DNA from: Anaerolineaceae bacterium
GTDB lineage: Bacteria; Chloroflexota; Anaerolineae; Aggregatilineales; Phototrophicaceae
Length of the DNA: 64,000 nucleotides
Assembly (NCBI GenBank): GCA_002699585.1
Contig: PABP01000033.1
Coordinates: forward strand, 16,919 to 80,918
Reading direction: 5' to 3'
Under the pieces are notes generated by a model that saw nothing but the letters and a program-made list of their open reading frames with translations, was not told where the DNA came from and searched no databases. Below are positions 51,040 through 60,077 of this stretch, one piece after another (position 1 is the stretch's first letter; every line of letters starts with the position of its first letter). Both the position numbers and the translations under genes were made by a program.

Positions 51040-52071
51040 CTATTCTTCTTCAGCAGCGGCGATGCGTTCCCCATACTGGCGCTTGTAGTACTCCAGGAAT
51101 TCACCGCTCTTGATTTTGCGCCACCACCATTCGTTGTCAAGGTACCACTTGATGGTTTCCTCGAGGCCTGTATCGAAATTGTACTGGCGTTCCCAACCCA
51201 ATTTACGGGCTTTGACGGCATCCATTGCGTAACGACGATCATGGCCCTCGCGGTCGCGCACGTACTTGATGAGTGATTCCGGCTTGCCCAGCAGTTCCAG
51301 CATCTTGTGGACCACATCGATATTGTGACGGAGGTCTTCACCCGCGATGTTGTAGGCTTCACCGGCTTCACCCTTATGCAGGACCAGGGCGACACCGCGC
51401 GCGTGGTCTTCTACATGCAGCCAGTCGCGCATCTGCTTACCATCGCCATAGACGGGCAGCGGACGATCATCGGTGGCTTCCGTGATGAAGAACGGGATCA
51501 GTTTTTCAGGATATTGATACGGGCCGTAGGTGTTGCTACCGCGGGTGACGACCGTATCCATGCCATAGGTGATGTGATAGCTGCGCACCATCAATTCGCC
51601 ACCGGCTTTACTGGCAGCATAGGGGCTGTTCGGCAGGAAGTGATCGGTTTCCAGGGAGAAGTGGCCTTCTTCGATGTCGCCATAGACTTCATCGGTGGAT
51701 ACCTGCAAAAAGCGATCAACGCCAATTTGACGGGCTTCTTCCAACAGGGCATAGACGCCGACCACATCGGTCATGATGAAGGCATTGGGGTCCAGAATGC
51801 TGCGGTCCACATGGCTTTCCGCGGCGAAGTTGACGACTGTATCGACGCTGTGCTCTTCAAAGGCGCTGCGCACAGCTTCGCGGTCGGCGATATCGCCCTG
51901 GACGAATGTGTGGTTGCTGGCATCCTTGACCGACAAAAGATTGTCGAGATTACCGGCATAGGTCAGCTTGTCGAAGGTGATGATATTGTATTCCGGGTAG
52001 GTTGTCACCATATGCCGGACAAAGGCGCTGCCGATAAATCCCGCGCCACCGGTTACCAGGATATTCTTCAT
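51040..52071 (-). CDS. rmlB: dTDP-glucose 4,6-dehydratase RmlB
   Basis: Converts dTDP-glucose to dTDP-4-keto-6-deoxyglucose, the branch point for rhamnose (RmlC, RmlD) and Fuc4NAc (WecE, WecD). A 343-residue extended SDR with LVTGGAGFIGS, FDKLTYAGNLDNL, ESHVDRS, the catalytic STDEVYGD and YAASKAGGE (YxxxK), RGSNTYGPYQYPEKLIP and DWLHVEDH. AAGGA lies 7 bases before the ATG. Third gene of a set rmlA, HAD, rmlB, followed by a terminator. Confidence 0.96.
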   Translation of the reverse strand: MKNILVTGGAGFIGSAFVRHMVTTYPEYNIITFDKLTYAGNLDNLLSVKDASNHTFVQGDIADREAVRSAFEEHSVDTVVNFAAESHVDRSILDPNAFIMTDVVGVYALLEEARQIGVDRFLQVSTDEVYGDIEEGHFSLETDHFLPNSPYAASKAGGELMVRSYHITYGMDTVVTRGSNTYGPYQYPEKLIPFFITEATDDRPLPVYGDGKQMRDWLHVEDHARGVALVLHKGEAGEAYNIAGEDLRHNIDVVHKMLELLGKPESLIKYVRDREGHDRRYAMDAVKARKLGWERQYNFDTGLEETIKWYLDNEWWWRKIKSGEFLEYYKRQYGERIAAAEEE

Positions 52072-52116
52072 GGATTGTCCTTATTCTCTCTTATCTTTCG
52101 ATTAGGAATCGCGTTC

Positions 52117-53097
52117 CTATTCAGATTCCGGTTTGGAATCTTTAGAATCTTCATCGCTAGCGTTGGCAGCCGGAGCTTTTTCCTCAGTCGGTTTTGCTTC
52201 TGATGGCTTTTCGGCTGTCTCGTCGGTTGTTTCCTCAGGCTTGGCAGCATCGGAATCTGCGCTCTTGAGCACATGCTTCTCAACGGCTTCGGCCACGCCG
52301 TGGTCGTTGTTGCTGCCGACGATGTCATCTGCTATGGCTATCAGCTTGGGGTTGGCATTGCTGACGGCAATGCCTAGACCTGCTAACTTCACCATTTCGA
52401 TGTCGTTTTCACCATCGCCGATGACCATCACGTTTTTGGCGTCGATGTTCATTTCACGCAATAGCACCTTGAGCGCTTTGCCTTTGGATGCCCCGGCAGG
52501 CAAGACTTCCAGCGTATTCATGACGTTGGTGCTGGTCAAGGCGGCGCGCCCATCCAGTTGCTTTTCGAGTTGGAAGCGCAGGGCTTTGAGCTTTTTAGGT
52601 GTGCTGAAGATCAAGAGCTTGTGTATCGGCTGCGTATTGAGAATATTCACCAGCGGGCCGACTGGCTCCGGCATGGGTTCGTGATAATTCGCAATGGCGT
52701 TCAATTCGTCGTCATCGGCTTTGATCAGCAGACGGTTGCCGCTGTAGGCCATGACCTTATAGCCGCGCTGCTCCACGAAAGTAATGACGCGCCGTGCCAT
52801 ATCCGGGTCAAGCGTTTGCTGATGGCGTACGCTGCCATCGGCGTTGAAGATAATCAAACCCTGTACATAAATACCCGGGGTATCCAGGTTGAGGGCGGCG
52901 ATGACGGACTCATTGCTGGTGCGGGTTTTGCCCGTTGCAATAATCACTGGCACGCCATTGTCGATGGCCTTGCGCAGTGCTTCTCGGTTGCGATCACTCA
53001 TGCTGTGATCATCGTTAAGCAGCGTCCCGTCCATATCGGTTACGATCAGCTTGATCTCTGGCTGGGTGTCGCTGTTTTTGGATTGAGGTGTTCCCAT
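52117..53097 (-). CDS. Cof-type HAD hydrolase with acidic C-terminal tail
   Basis: A 326-residue phosphatase of the Cof/HAD-IIB family: VTDMDGTLLNDDHSMS (nucleophile Asp), IIATGKTRTSNE, KALKVLLREMNI and GDGENDIEMVKLAG with late acidic residues. After the fold ends (about 270), about 55 residues of Glu/Lys/Pro/Ala/Ser-rich disordered sequence follow. Family members act on sugar phosphates or flavin precursors. It lies between rmlA and rmlB on the same strand (26 and 45 bases apart), so a nucleotide-sugar link is plausible. Start at ATG 53097 with GGGAAG upstream. Confidence 0.88.
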   Translation of the reverse strand: MGTPQSKNSDTQPEIKLIVTDMDGTLLNDDHSMSDRNREALRKAIDNGVPVIIATGKTRTSNESVIAALNLDTPGIYVQGLIIFNADGSVRHQQTLDPDMARRVITFVEQRGYKVMAYSGNRLLIKADDDELNAIANYHEPMPEPVGPLVNILNTQPIHKLLIFSTPKKLKALRFQLEKQLDGRAALTSTNVMNTLEVLPAGASKGKALKVLLREMNIDAKNVMVIGDGENDIEMVKLAGLGIAVSNANPKLIAIADDIVGSNNDHGVAEAVEKHVLKSADSDAAKPEETTDETAEKPSEAKPTEEKAPAANASDEDSKDSKPESE

Positions 53098-53123
53098 GAA
53101 CGTTCTTCCCTGATGTGTTTGGT

Positions 53124-54194
53124 TTAGACCCACAAGTGGCTGTGATCGCCGAGGGTCATCTTGATGCCGGATGGCTTTTTATCGGCTTGTTCGACTGTCG
53201 CATTGCGCCCGATGAGGCTGTCGCGCAGGCGTTGGTCGATGTTGATGACGCTGCTATTTTCCAGAATGATGCTGTGCTCAATTTCACAGTTCACCACCTG
53301 GACATCGTGGTAAATACTGGTGAAGGGGCCAATGTAGCAGTTCTCGATGACGGTGTTTTCGCCAATGACTGTCGGCCCACGAACGATGCTATTGGTAATC
53401 TTGGCACCCGGTTGGACTGTGACGCGGCTATCCAATACGCTGGCCTCGTCGATTTCGGCTGTGTCAGCAATGGTCGGCGTTAGTTCTTCCAGAACAAGGC
53501 TGTTGGCTTCCAGCATATCGGTCGGCTTACCCGTATCGATCCACCAACCCTGGTGGACATGTGGGAAAACGGTGCGGCCATTGTCGATAAGCCACTGGAT
53601 CGCATCGGTGATTTCGTATTCCCCGCGCGCGGAGGGCTTGATGGTGTTCACGGCCTCAAAGATGTTTTCATCAAACATGTAGATGCCGACCAAAGCGAGA
53701 TCGCTAGGCGGATCTTTGGGCTTTTCAACCAGATACTCAATGCTGCCATCCTGGCGCAGCTTAGCGACGCCATAGGCGCTGGGGTTTTCGACTTGCTTAA
53801 GGACAATCTGGCTGTTCCATTCGTTGGTGGCGAAGTCTTTGATGAGTTCGCTAATGCCACCCTCGATGACATTATCGCCCAGGAACATGACAAAGGGACT
53901 GCCTTGTAAGAAGTCCTGCGAAATTCTGACCGCATGGGCCAACCCATCAGGGCTATCCTGGGGAATATAGGTCAGCTTGACGCCCCACTGGCTGCCATCG
54001 CCCAGGGCCTGGCGGATTTCTGGCTCAGTATGACCAACGACAATACCAATTTCATCGACATTTGCTTCGTGGATGGCTTCGATAACGCGGACAAGGACGG
54101 GCTTATTGGCGACCGGGATGAGCTGTTTTGCACGAGTATACGTCAGTGGATACAGGCGTGTGCCTTTACCACCGCTCAGGATTAAGCCTTTCAT
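53124..54194 (-). CDS. rmlA: Glucose-1-phosphate thymidylyltransferase, long form
   Basis: Makes dTDP-glucose from dTTP and glucose-1-phosphate. A 356-residue protein: nucleotidyltransferase domain with LILSGGKGTRLYPLT, QLIPVANKPV, FLGDNVIEGG and VEKPKDPPSDLALVGIYMF, then a left-handed beta-helix (about 245-340) with IVRGPTVIGENTVIENCYIG. The long form with a beta-helix is the archaeal/actinobacterial type (as in StrD), unlike the 290-residue E. coli RmlA. First gene of the rmlA-HAD-rmlB set. The start ATG at 54194 was chosen by homology; GGAG is 14 bases upstream. Confidence 0.92.
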   Translation of the reverse strand: MKGLILSGGKGTRLYPLTYTRAKQLIPVANKPVLVRVIEAIHEANVDEIGIVVGHTEPEIRQALGDGSQWGVKLTYIPQDSPDGLAHAVRISQDFLQGSPFVMFLGDNVIEGGISELIKDFATNEWNSQIVLKQVENPSAYGVAKLRQDGSIEYLVEKPKDPPSDLALVGIYMFDENIFEAVNTIKPSARGEYEITDAIQWLIDNGRTVFPHVHQGWWIDTGKPTDMLEANSLVLEELTPTIADTAEIDEASVLDSRVTVQPGAKITNSIVRGPTVIGENTVIENCYIGPFTSIYHDVQVVNCEIEHSIILENSSVINIDQRLRDSLIGRNATVEQADKKPSGIKMTLGDHSHLWV

Positions 54195-54322
54195 GCGGGT
54201 TTTGTTCGCTCCTGTTGGGTCAACTAGCTGTTTGGTCAAATACAAAATTCATTGTGGTCGAAAGGGTCTGTTTTTGCAACAGTTCCCATATTGTAAGGGA
54301 TGATCGCACTCCAGAGGATTAA

Positions 54323-54973
54323 TTAATAGCGTTTTTGCTCGCGGGCGGCGTTCGTCAGGACAGCGCCGACGACGCGCGAGTTGACTTGTTCAAAGCGCTC
54401 GCGGGCAGTAGCGACGTTGTCTCGGCGGGTTTCATTGGCCCGCACGACCAGCAGCACACCATCAACCTTGGTGCTCAGGACAATCGCATCACTGGCGGCC
54501 AGGGCAGGCGGCGCATCGAACAGAACATAAGCGGCCCGTGCCTTTAGCACACCGATAATTTCATTCATGCGCTGGCTGCTGAGGACATCAGCGGGATTGG
54601 GTGGCAAGTCGCCACTTGTGAGCAGCATCAGATTTTCGACGCCTGTTTCTTTGAGAGGCGGGTTGGCCATCGCGGCCTGTTCTAGCATCATCTGGGTGAT
54701 GCCAGCCTGGTTGGAGACACCCCAGATGTCGTGTTGTGACGGTTGGCGCAGGTCAGTATCTACCAGAATGGTTTTGTTGCCAGATTGGGCGAAGGTTACA
54801 GCCAGATTGGCCAGAGCGATGCTTTTCTCATCCGCACTAGAGGTTGATGTGACCAGCAGCGTTTGAATCGGTTTTTCTACACTGGTGAACATCAAGTTCG
54901 TCCGTAATGTGCGGAACGCTTCCGCTGCATTCGAGCGCGGGTCCGTTAGCGTTATGAGATCGGGTGAGGCCAT
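54323..54973 (-). CDS. CpsD/CapB-like tyrosine kinase with atypical P-loop
   Basis: A 216-residue BY-kinase/MinD-type ATPase. SNAAEAFRTLRTNLMF is the usual opening; Walker A is VTSTSSADEKSIALANL (Lys50, Ser51) where family members normally have SxxPGEGKS, so the glycines are lost; Walker A' ILVDTDLRQP (69-78) and Walker B YVLFDAPPAL (149-158) are good. The C-terminal Tyr cluster of true BY-kinases is reduced to a single terminal Tyr216. The start at 54973 has GGAG 6 bases upstream. The paired Wzz-like protein is encoded at 42.7 kb. Kinase activity is doubtful; ATP binding may persist. Confidence 0.82.
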   Translation of the reverse strand: MASPDLITLTDPRSNAAEAFRTLRTNLMFTSVEKPIQTLLVTSTSSADEKSIALANLAVTFAQSGNKTILVDTDLRQPSQHDIWGVSNQAGITQMMLEQAAMANPPLKETGVENLMLLTSGDLPPNPADVLSSQRMNEIIGVLKARAAYVLFDAPPALAASDAIVLSTKVDGVLLVVRANETRRDNVATARERFEQVNSRVVGAVLTNAAREQKRY

Positions 54974-55235
54974 ATCAAACTCCTGTAGCAGGTGATTCCC
55001 TGGATTGTAACGCGGCGCTATTGTAGCCACGTTCCGCAATAGTGGATAGGGCGTGCTGAGATACGCTTAGCCTACGAATAGCGCCTATATATAATCATGA
55101 TCCTCTCCTTAGCTCATCGAATACTCAACGTGCTGCGTCATAATTAGGACCATTATGTGGAGCCTTACATGGCAATAGACGCATGAATGTGCGGTAGGGT
55201 TCATAAAAACAGGAGCCAATAAGAAAGGCAGTCTC

Positions 55236-55952
55236 ATGGGGCAGTTCGATGGCAAAGTGGTGATGGTGACGGGTGCTGCCGGGAGTATCGGCAGTGTTGT
55301 GGTGAAAAAATTCGCTGAGGAAGGCGCGAAGGTTGTGCTCGTTGACCACAGCGGCAAAGCGCAGAAAGTCGCTGACGAATTGGGCGATACACTGACGGAT
55401 TATCTGGTGGTCACAGGCGACATTGGCCAGGTCGAGACGATGGATGACATGGTCGAAAAGGCCGTCGCTAAGTTCGGCCAGATTGATGCGTTGGCGCATG
55501 TCGCAGGCGGCTTCTCGATGGGCGACCCGGTCCATGCGGTCCATGTCGATGTATTCGAGAAGATGATGTATATCAACGCACGCCTGACCTACGTCACCTG
55601 TGGGCGCGTTGCCAAGCACATGGTCGATAAGGGCGTCAATGGTACGATTACGGCGGTCCTGGCGCGGGCTGGCCTGAGCGGTGGCAAGAACATGGCAGCT
55701 TATTCCGCCAGCAAAGCCGCTGCCGAGCGCATCGTGCAGTCCATGGCCCAAGAACTGAAAGACCATGATATTCGTGTGAATGGCGTCATGCCTAGCATCG
55801 TGGATACCGAACCGAACCGCAAAGACATGCCCAAGGCGGATTTCAGTAAATGGGTGACGCCGGAGCAAATCGCTGATGTGATTGCTTTCCTGTCTTCGCC
55901 AGCAGCCAGCAGTATCACCGGTGGCAGCATCCCGGTATACAACAAAGCCTAG
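55236..55952 (+). CDS. Short-chain dehydrogenase/reductase
   Basis: A 238-residue classical SDR: VVMVTGAAGSIGSVVV (TGxxxGxG), DHSGKAQKV, VAGGFSMGDPVH, catalytic Tyr/Lys in AAYSASKAAAERIV, and PSIVDTEPNRKD. It resembles 3-oxoacyl-ACP reductase-like SDRs; the substrate is unknown. A possible promoter (TTAGCC, 17 bases, TATAAT at about 55087) lies 140 bases upstream. It ends 89 bases before the flavin reductase gene on the same strand. Confidence 0.9.
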   Translation: MGQFDGKVVMVTGAAGSIGSVVVKKFAEEGAKVVLVDHSGKAQKVADELGDTLTDYLVVTGDIGQVETMDDMVEKAVAKFGQIDALAHVAGGFSMGDPVHAVHVDVFEKMMYINARLTYVTCGRVAKHMVDKGVNGTITAVLARAGLSGGKNMAAYSASKAAAERIVQSMAQELKDHDIRVNGVMPSIVDTEPNRKDMPKADFSKWVTPEQIADVIAFLSSPAASSITGGSIPVYNKA

Positions 55953-56041
55953 CTGATGCCCATCTGTTGAACGTAAGCCAATCGAAAGTTCTGGCTGGCA
56001 AGATAGAGAAATAGTTCGGTTTATCAAAGAAGGGTATTTTC

Positions 56042-57430
56042 ATGGCATATGATGTAATTGTTATTGGCGCGGGGCAGGCTGGTCCAGGCATTGCCGCTGG
56101 ATACGCCAATGAAGGTAAAAAGGCAGCACTCATCGAAGCGGACCGCTTGGGCGGTACCTGCCTGAATTACGGTTGTCGTCCGACGAAGACGCTGCGGGCC
56201 AGTGCCAGTGTCGCGCATATGGCGCGTCGAGCAGCAGAATATGGCATACAGGTTGGTGACGTAAAGGTCGATTTTAAGCAGGTGATGGCGCGTAAAGATG
56301 ACATCATTGGCAGTATGCAAGAAGGCCTTGATGACTATTTCCACGGTCTGGATGGCGTCGATGTGATCTATGAAACGGGGCGATTTGCTGGCAAGAAGGG
56401 CGATTTGTTCCAGATTGAAGCTGGCGACCAAATCCTCGAAACCAAAACCGTTTATCTGAACACGGGCACGCGCCCCTTTGTGCCGCCGATTGATGGGCTG
56501 GATGGCGTCCCATTCATCACCAATCAGGGCATTCTGGCGTTGGATGCGCTGCCGGAGCATTTGCTGGTGCTGGGTGGTGGCTACATCGGCCTCGAATTTG
56601 GCCAGATGTTCCGGCGCTTTGGCAGCGAAGTCACCATTGTTGAGGGTGCGCCGCATGTGGCCCATCGGGAAGACGACGATGTCATCGCGTCTATAGAAGG
56701 CTTCCTTGAGGAAGAAGGCGTCACGCTGGTGACGAATCACTATGCTAAGGCGGTTTCCCAGGCGGATGATGGCACGATTGAGTTGGTCGTGGAGGATCAA
56801 GCCAATAAGGAACAGCGCACGCTGCGGGGAACACATCTGCTGGTCGCCGTGGGACGTCAGCCCAATACCGATATGCTCAATCTGGAGGCAGTCGGCCTGG
56901 AAGCTGACAAGCGCGGCTACATCCCGACCGATGACAAATACCATACCAATGTGACCGGTATCTTCGCCCTGGGTGACATCAACAAGCGCGGTGCCTTTAC
57001 GCATACGTCTTATCAGGATTATGAAATTGCCTGGGCTAATCACAACGGTGGAGATCGCAGTGCGGAAGACCGCATCATGGCCTATGCCATGTTCACGGAC
57101 CCACCGTTGGGCCGGGTGGGCATGAGCGAAAAAGAAGCCAGAGAATCCGGTCGCAATGTGTTGATGGCGGCCTATGACATGGCCAATGTCTCGCGGGCCA
57201 AGCTAGACAGCGAAACGAAGGGCCTCATCAAAATATTGGTGGATGCCGATACAGAAGAAATCATTGGCGCGGCCTGCCTGGGTATGCACTGTGATGATGT
57301 GATTGCTGTGTTTAGTAATTACATGCATACGGGTGCCTCGTATAAAGTGATGAAGAACGCGCTGCCGATCCATCCGACGATTGCTGAATTCATCCCGACG
57401 ATATTGGGCCAGCTTAAACCTCTCGAATAG
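56042..57430 (+). CDS. FAD-dependent pyridine nucleotide-disulfide oxidoreductase (MerA/Lpd-like)
   Basis: A 462-residue class I flavin disulfide reductase: FAD-binding VIVIGAGQAGPGIA, redox-active GGTCLNYGCRPTK (C-x4-C), NAD(P)-binding VLGGGYIGLEFGQ, FAD-contact GIFALGDIN, and the interface HPTIAEFIPT with His near residue 446. The family includes dihydrolipoamide dehydrogenase and mercuric reductase. No N-terminal metal-binding domain, no C-terminal vicinal Cys pair, and no mer or lipoyl-enzyme genes near, so substrate is open. The GT4 gene starts 16 bases after it. Confidence 0.92.
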   Translation: MAYDVIVIGAGQAGPGIAAGYANEGKKAALIEADRLGGTCLNYGCRPTKTLRASASVAHMARRAAEYGIQVGDVKVDFKQVMARKDDIIGSMQEGLDDYFHGLDGVDVIYETGRFAGKKGDLFQIEAGDQILETKTVYLNTGTRPFVPPIDGLDGVPFITNQGILALDALPEHLLVLGGGYIGLEFGQMFRRFGSEVTIVEGAPHVAHREDDDVIASIEGFLEEEGVTLVTNHYAKAVSQADDGTIELVVEDQANKEQRTLRGTHLLVAVGRQPNTDMLNLEAVGLEADKRGYIPTDDKYHTNVTGIFALGDINKRGAFTHTSYQDYEIAWANHNGGDRSAEDRIMAYAMFTDPPLGRVGMSEKEARESGRNVLMAAYDMANVSRAKLDSETKGLIKILVDADTEEIIGAACLGMHCDDVIAVFSNYMHTGASYKVMKNALPIHPTIAEFIPTILGQLKPLE

Positions 57431-57446
57431 GAACAGAACGTAACCG

Positions 57447-58835
57447 ATGCATATTGTCATGTTCTCGATGACGCCCCTCTTCCCGGATCGCTCGATGGGT
57501 GGGGCACAGAAGCAGCTCAAAAAAGTGGCCCTGTATCTGGCGGAACAGGGCCATTCTGTGACGATACTATGCACTCGCCGCTCCGATGTGATGACGCCTT
57601 TCCGTTGGCATCCCAATCTAGAAGTTGTGCCGATCTTTCGTTTTAAGCAGCCTTTCCCTGAGCCGTACGCGACGGATGTCTACAACATTGCCGCAGCGAT
57701 TCAGGATGTGGGCGACTACCTTGATAGGGCGGATGTCTTTTACAGCCACGATGGCGGCCTGATATTTCCGTATGTCTACCAGGACACGCCCGCGATCATT
57801 TCCCTGCGCAGCATTCTGTTCAGTGAGACATTGCAAAGCGGCTTCTTATTCCAGGGTGATGGTCTGATTGTGCCGTCGCTGCATACGGCGGCTGGTTGGC
57901 TGGCAACAGTAGGGCGCTTTTTCCCTGAACTTCATAATCGTATCCATGTGATTCACAATGGGCTGGATTTTTCAGTGTATCGGCCCGTTGCCTATGGTGA
58001 TCTGGCTGCACGATTGGGCATCGACCCGCAGCGTTACGATTACATCCTCTATCCCCATCGGCCTGATGACGCTAAAGGCATTCGGCAGACGATTGCTGTA
58101 GTCGATAAGCTGGTCCATGAACAGGGCTTGCGCGATATTCGCGTGCTGGTTCCGCAGTGGATTGATACGAATTTGGCTGACCATGTATCGGCATATTATC
58201 TGTCGCTGCAAGCGGACATCGTCCAACGTGGCTTGACCGACTATTTTGTCTTCCACGATTGGATCGGTGATGACGACATGCCGCAGTATTTCAGCCTGGG
58301 GGCGGTGACGCTGGCGCTGGGTAATTATGTGGAGACATTCGGTAACACGCCCTATGAATCCCTGGCGTGTGGGACACCTGTCATTGCGGCCAATGTCGGA
58401 CCCTACCGCGACATGCTGCCGGATGATCTGGTAGCCAAAGTCAATTATGGTGATGTTGACGCGGCTGCGCGGCAGGCGGCGGCCATTATTCGCGGAAAAC
58501 AACGCACATCTGATGAAACTATGCAGTGGCTGCATGAGCAGTTCCAGCAGCAGGATATGGTCGAAGCCTATGCCGATGTCATCCTGAATGCGCGTAAATT
58601 GGGGCCGATGCCTTATGTGCATCGCCACCTGGACCCGGCAGCCGTGCCGTTCCGGCTGGCTCCCTGGTGCGCTCATCTTGGCGACCGCGTCTACCATGAC
58701 TTCCTGGGAAGCTATAACGATGACGCCGAGTTGGTCGCATGTGCGCGGCATGACCTCATTACGAGCGCATTATGCACGCCGGAACAGCTCATGGCCTGGT
58801 ATCGAGATGGGTATATTGTGCCTGTGCTTGCTTGA
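57447..58835 (+). CDS. GT4 glycosyltransferase with C-terminal extension
   Basis: A 462-residue GT-B enzyme: MFSMTPLFPDRSMGGAQKQL at the start, HVIHNGLDFSVY, ILYPHRPDDAKGIRQ, and ETFGNTPYESLACGTPVIAANVGPYRDM. After the usual end (about 375) come some 85 residues of extra sequence with LVACARHDLITSALCTPEQL, like a small winged or helical domain. A terminator follows. Sugar specificity unknown; the neighbouring flavin reductase is probably cotranscribed but without a clear functional link. Confidence 0.88.
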   Translation: MHIVMFSMTPLFPDRSMGGAQKQLKKVALYLAEQGHSVTILCTRRSDVMTPFRWHPNLEVVPIFRFKQPFPEPYATDVYNIAAAIQDVGDYLDRADVFYSHDGGLIFPYVYQDTPAIISLRSILFSETLQSGFLFQGDGLIVPSLHTAAGWLATVGRFFPELHNRIHVIHNGLDFSVYRPVAYGDLAARLGIDPQRYDYILYPHRPDDAKGIRQTIAVVDKLVHEQGLRDIRVLVPQWIDTNLADHVSAYYLSLQADIVQRGLTDYFVFHDWIGDDDMPQYFSLGAVTLALGNYVETFGNTPYESLACGTPVIAANVGPYRDMLPDDLVAKVNYGDVDAAARQAAAIIRGKQRTSDETMQWLHEQFQQQDMVEAYADVILNARKLGPMPYVHRHLDPAAVPFRLAPWCAHLGDRVYHDFLGSYNDDAELVACARHDLITSALCTPEQLMAWYRDGYIVPVLA

Positions 58836-58856
58836 TGGGGTGTGTCGCTGGAATGA

Positions 58857-58885
58857 AAAAGCCGCCAATGTGCAGGGCGGCTTTT
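58857..58885. terminator. Bidirectional intrinsic terminator after the GT4 gene
   Basis: A 10-bp stem (58857-58866 with 58876-58885) with a 9-nt loop and A/T tails, between the convergent GT4 and folE genes. Confidence 0.9.
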
Positions 58886-58904
58886 GTGTTTTGAATGTAG
58901 GCGA

Positions 58905-59738
58905 CTATCTAATCATCGACATGACTTCGGCGCGTAGTTGAGCATCCTCTTTGAAGATGCCGCGCGTGGCGAGGGTGGTTGTGCTGGCTTCATGCAGTTT
59001 GACGCCGCGTGACGACATGCACATGTGCTCGACATCATACAATAGCACCATGACGCCCTGTGGACGCAGTAGTTCCATGATTTTGTCAGCCGTTTGTGCG
59101 CCGATGCGCTCCTGTAATTGGAAGCGCCGTGCGTAAATATCCAGAATGCGCCCTAATTTACTCAAGCCGAGCAGATGCTCATTGGGTAGGTAAGCAATCG
59201 CGCCATAGCCTGTAAACGGGGCCAGATGGTGGCTGCACATGCTGTAGAACTTCATGTCTTTGACCACAACCAAATCGCCATTGCCGCTGGAATTAGGGAA
59301 GACGGTCACTTCGTCTTCGGCATCACGGGCATAACCATTAGCCCAGTAGTCCATATAGGCTTTGGCGACACGCTTGGGCGTATCGGTGTAGTTGGGATCT
59401 TGCCAGTTGACGTTGAAGGCATCTAACAGAGCATGCACCGCTTCTTCGATTTTGGCATATTGCTCGGGTTCGCCTGTCACGACTTCGGTCGACTCGTAGG
59501 CCTCGAAAAAGCTAGGGCCAAACTCATCAACTGTTTTCCTGTCTTCCAGGGCGAGCAGATCAGAGCCGCTCACGACAATGCCTGTTTCCGCTGCTGAATG
59601 CGCATCTGCACCATCAATGGGTACAAATCGCAGCGGTTCCGATAAGGCAGCCGTGCCGTCGTTTTCTGCATTAGCCCCGTTTTTATGAGCTGTGTGGTTA
59701 TGCCGATTATTTCTATGGCCGTTGGTGGAATGATTCAT
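58905..59738 (-). CDS. folE: GTP cyclohydrolase I with long N-terminal extension
   Basis: First step of folate/pterin synthesis: GTP to dihydroneopterin triphosphate. A 277-residue protein; the FolE core starts near residue 98 with IEEAVHALLDAF and holds the zinc/catalytic motifs FYSMCSHHLAPF (Cys, His-His) and VEHMCMSSRGV (second Cys), plus LGLSKLGRI and RLQLQERIGAQT-like FQLQERIGAQTAD. The first ~95 residues are Asn/His-rich then acidic and have no counterpart in E. coli FolE. The start ATG at 59738 has AGGGA 8 bases upstream. A TGTGA-N6-TCACA palindrome sits 37 bases before the start. Confidence 0.94.
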   Translation of the reverse strand: MNHSTNGHRNNRHNHTAHKNGANAENDGTAALSEPLRFVPIDGADAHSAAETGIVVSGSDLLALEDRKTVDEFGPSFFEAYESTEVVTGEPEQYAKIEEAVHALLDAFNVNWQDPNYTDTPKRVAKAYMDYWANGYARDAEDEVTVFPNSSGNGDLVVVKDMKFYSMCSHHLAPFTGYGAIAYLPNEHLLGLSKLGRILDIYARRFQLQERIGAQTADKIMELLRPQGVMVLLYDVEHMCMSSRGVKLHEASTTTLATRGIFKEDAQLRAEVMSMIR

Positions 59739-59775
59739 GGATGGGTTCCCTATCACTAATGCTTGTATTTCAGGG

Positions 59776-59791
59776 TGTGATGTCCATCACA
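59776..59791. promoter_or_regulatory. CRP/FNR-family-like operator upstream of folE
   Basis: TGTGA-TGTCCA-TCACA matches the E. coli CRP core TGTGA-N6-TCACA exactly and extends to GGTGTGAT/ATCACACC. It is 37 bases before the folE start codon, fitting a repressor or activator site. No CRP-family gene is in the window. Confidence 0.5.
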
Positions 59792-60020
59792 CCTTTCGGT
59801 TGAACATCAGTGGTCACAGGGACAAAAACACATTGTGTGACACCTACACTGGGTTCGTGTCCGGTTACGTAACCAACTTCTATTCAGGTCGATAAAAATA
59901 GAAACCGAGTTATTAGGTTTCAACGACTACTTTGACACACCATCATGAGTGCTATTTGAGTCCGTTGAAAGAGGTGGGTTAATACACTGATAGCCGTTAA
60001 GTTGTCTGGTATTTAATGTT

Positions 60021-60077
60021 TGTGCACGGGTTTGCCAACGCGCGTGTCTCTCATATTTAGACTAAAGCCCGTGCACA
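60021..60077 (-). repeat. 10-bp inverted repeat with 37-base loop downstream of trhO
   Basis: TGTGCACGGG at 60021-60030 pairs with CCCGTGCACA at 60068-60077. It begins 46 bases past the trhO stop and could be a 3' hairpin of that transcript, but no T-run follows. Confidence 0.45.

Noticed and set aside
56024..57043. 339-residue minus-strand frame opposite the flavin reductase
   Set aside because: Antisense shadow; the plus strand has full disulfide-reductase motifs.
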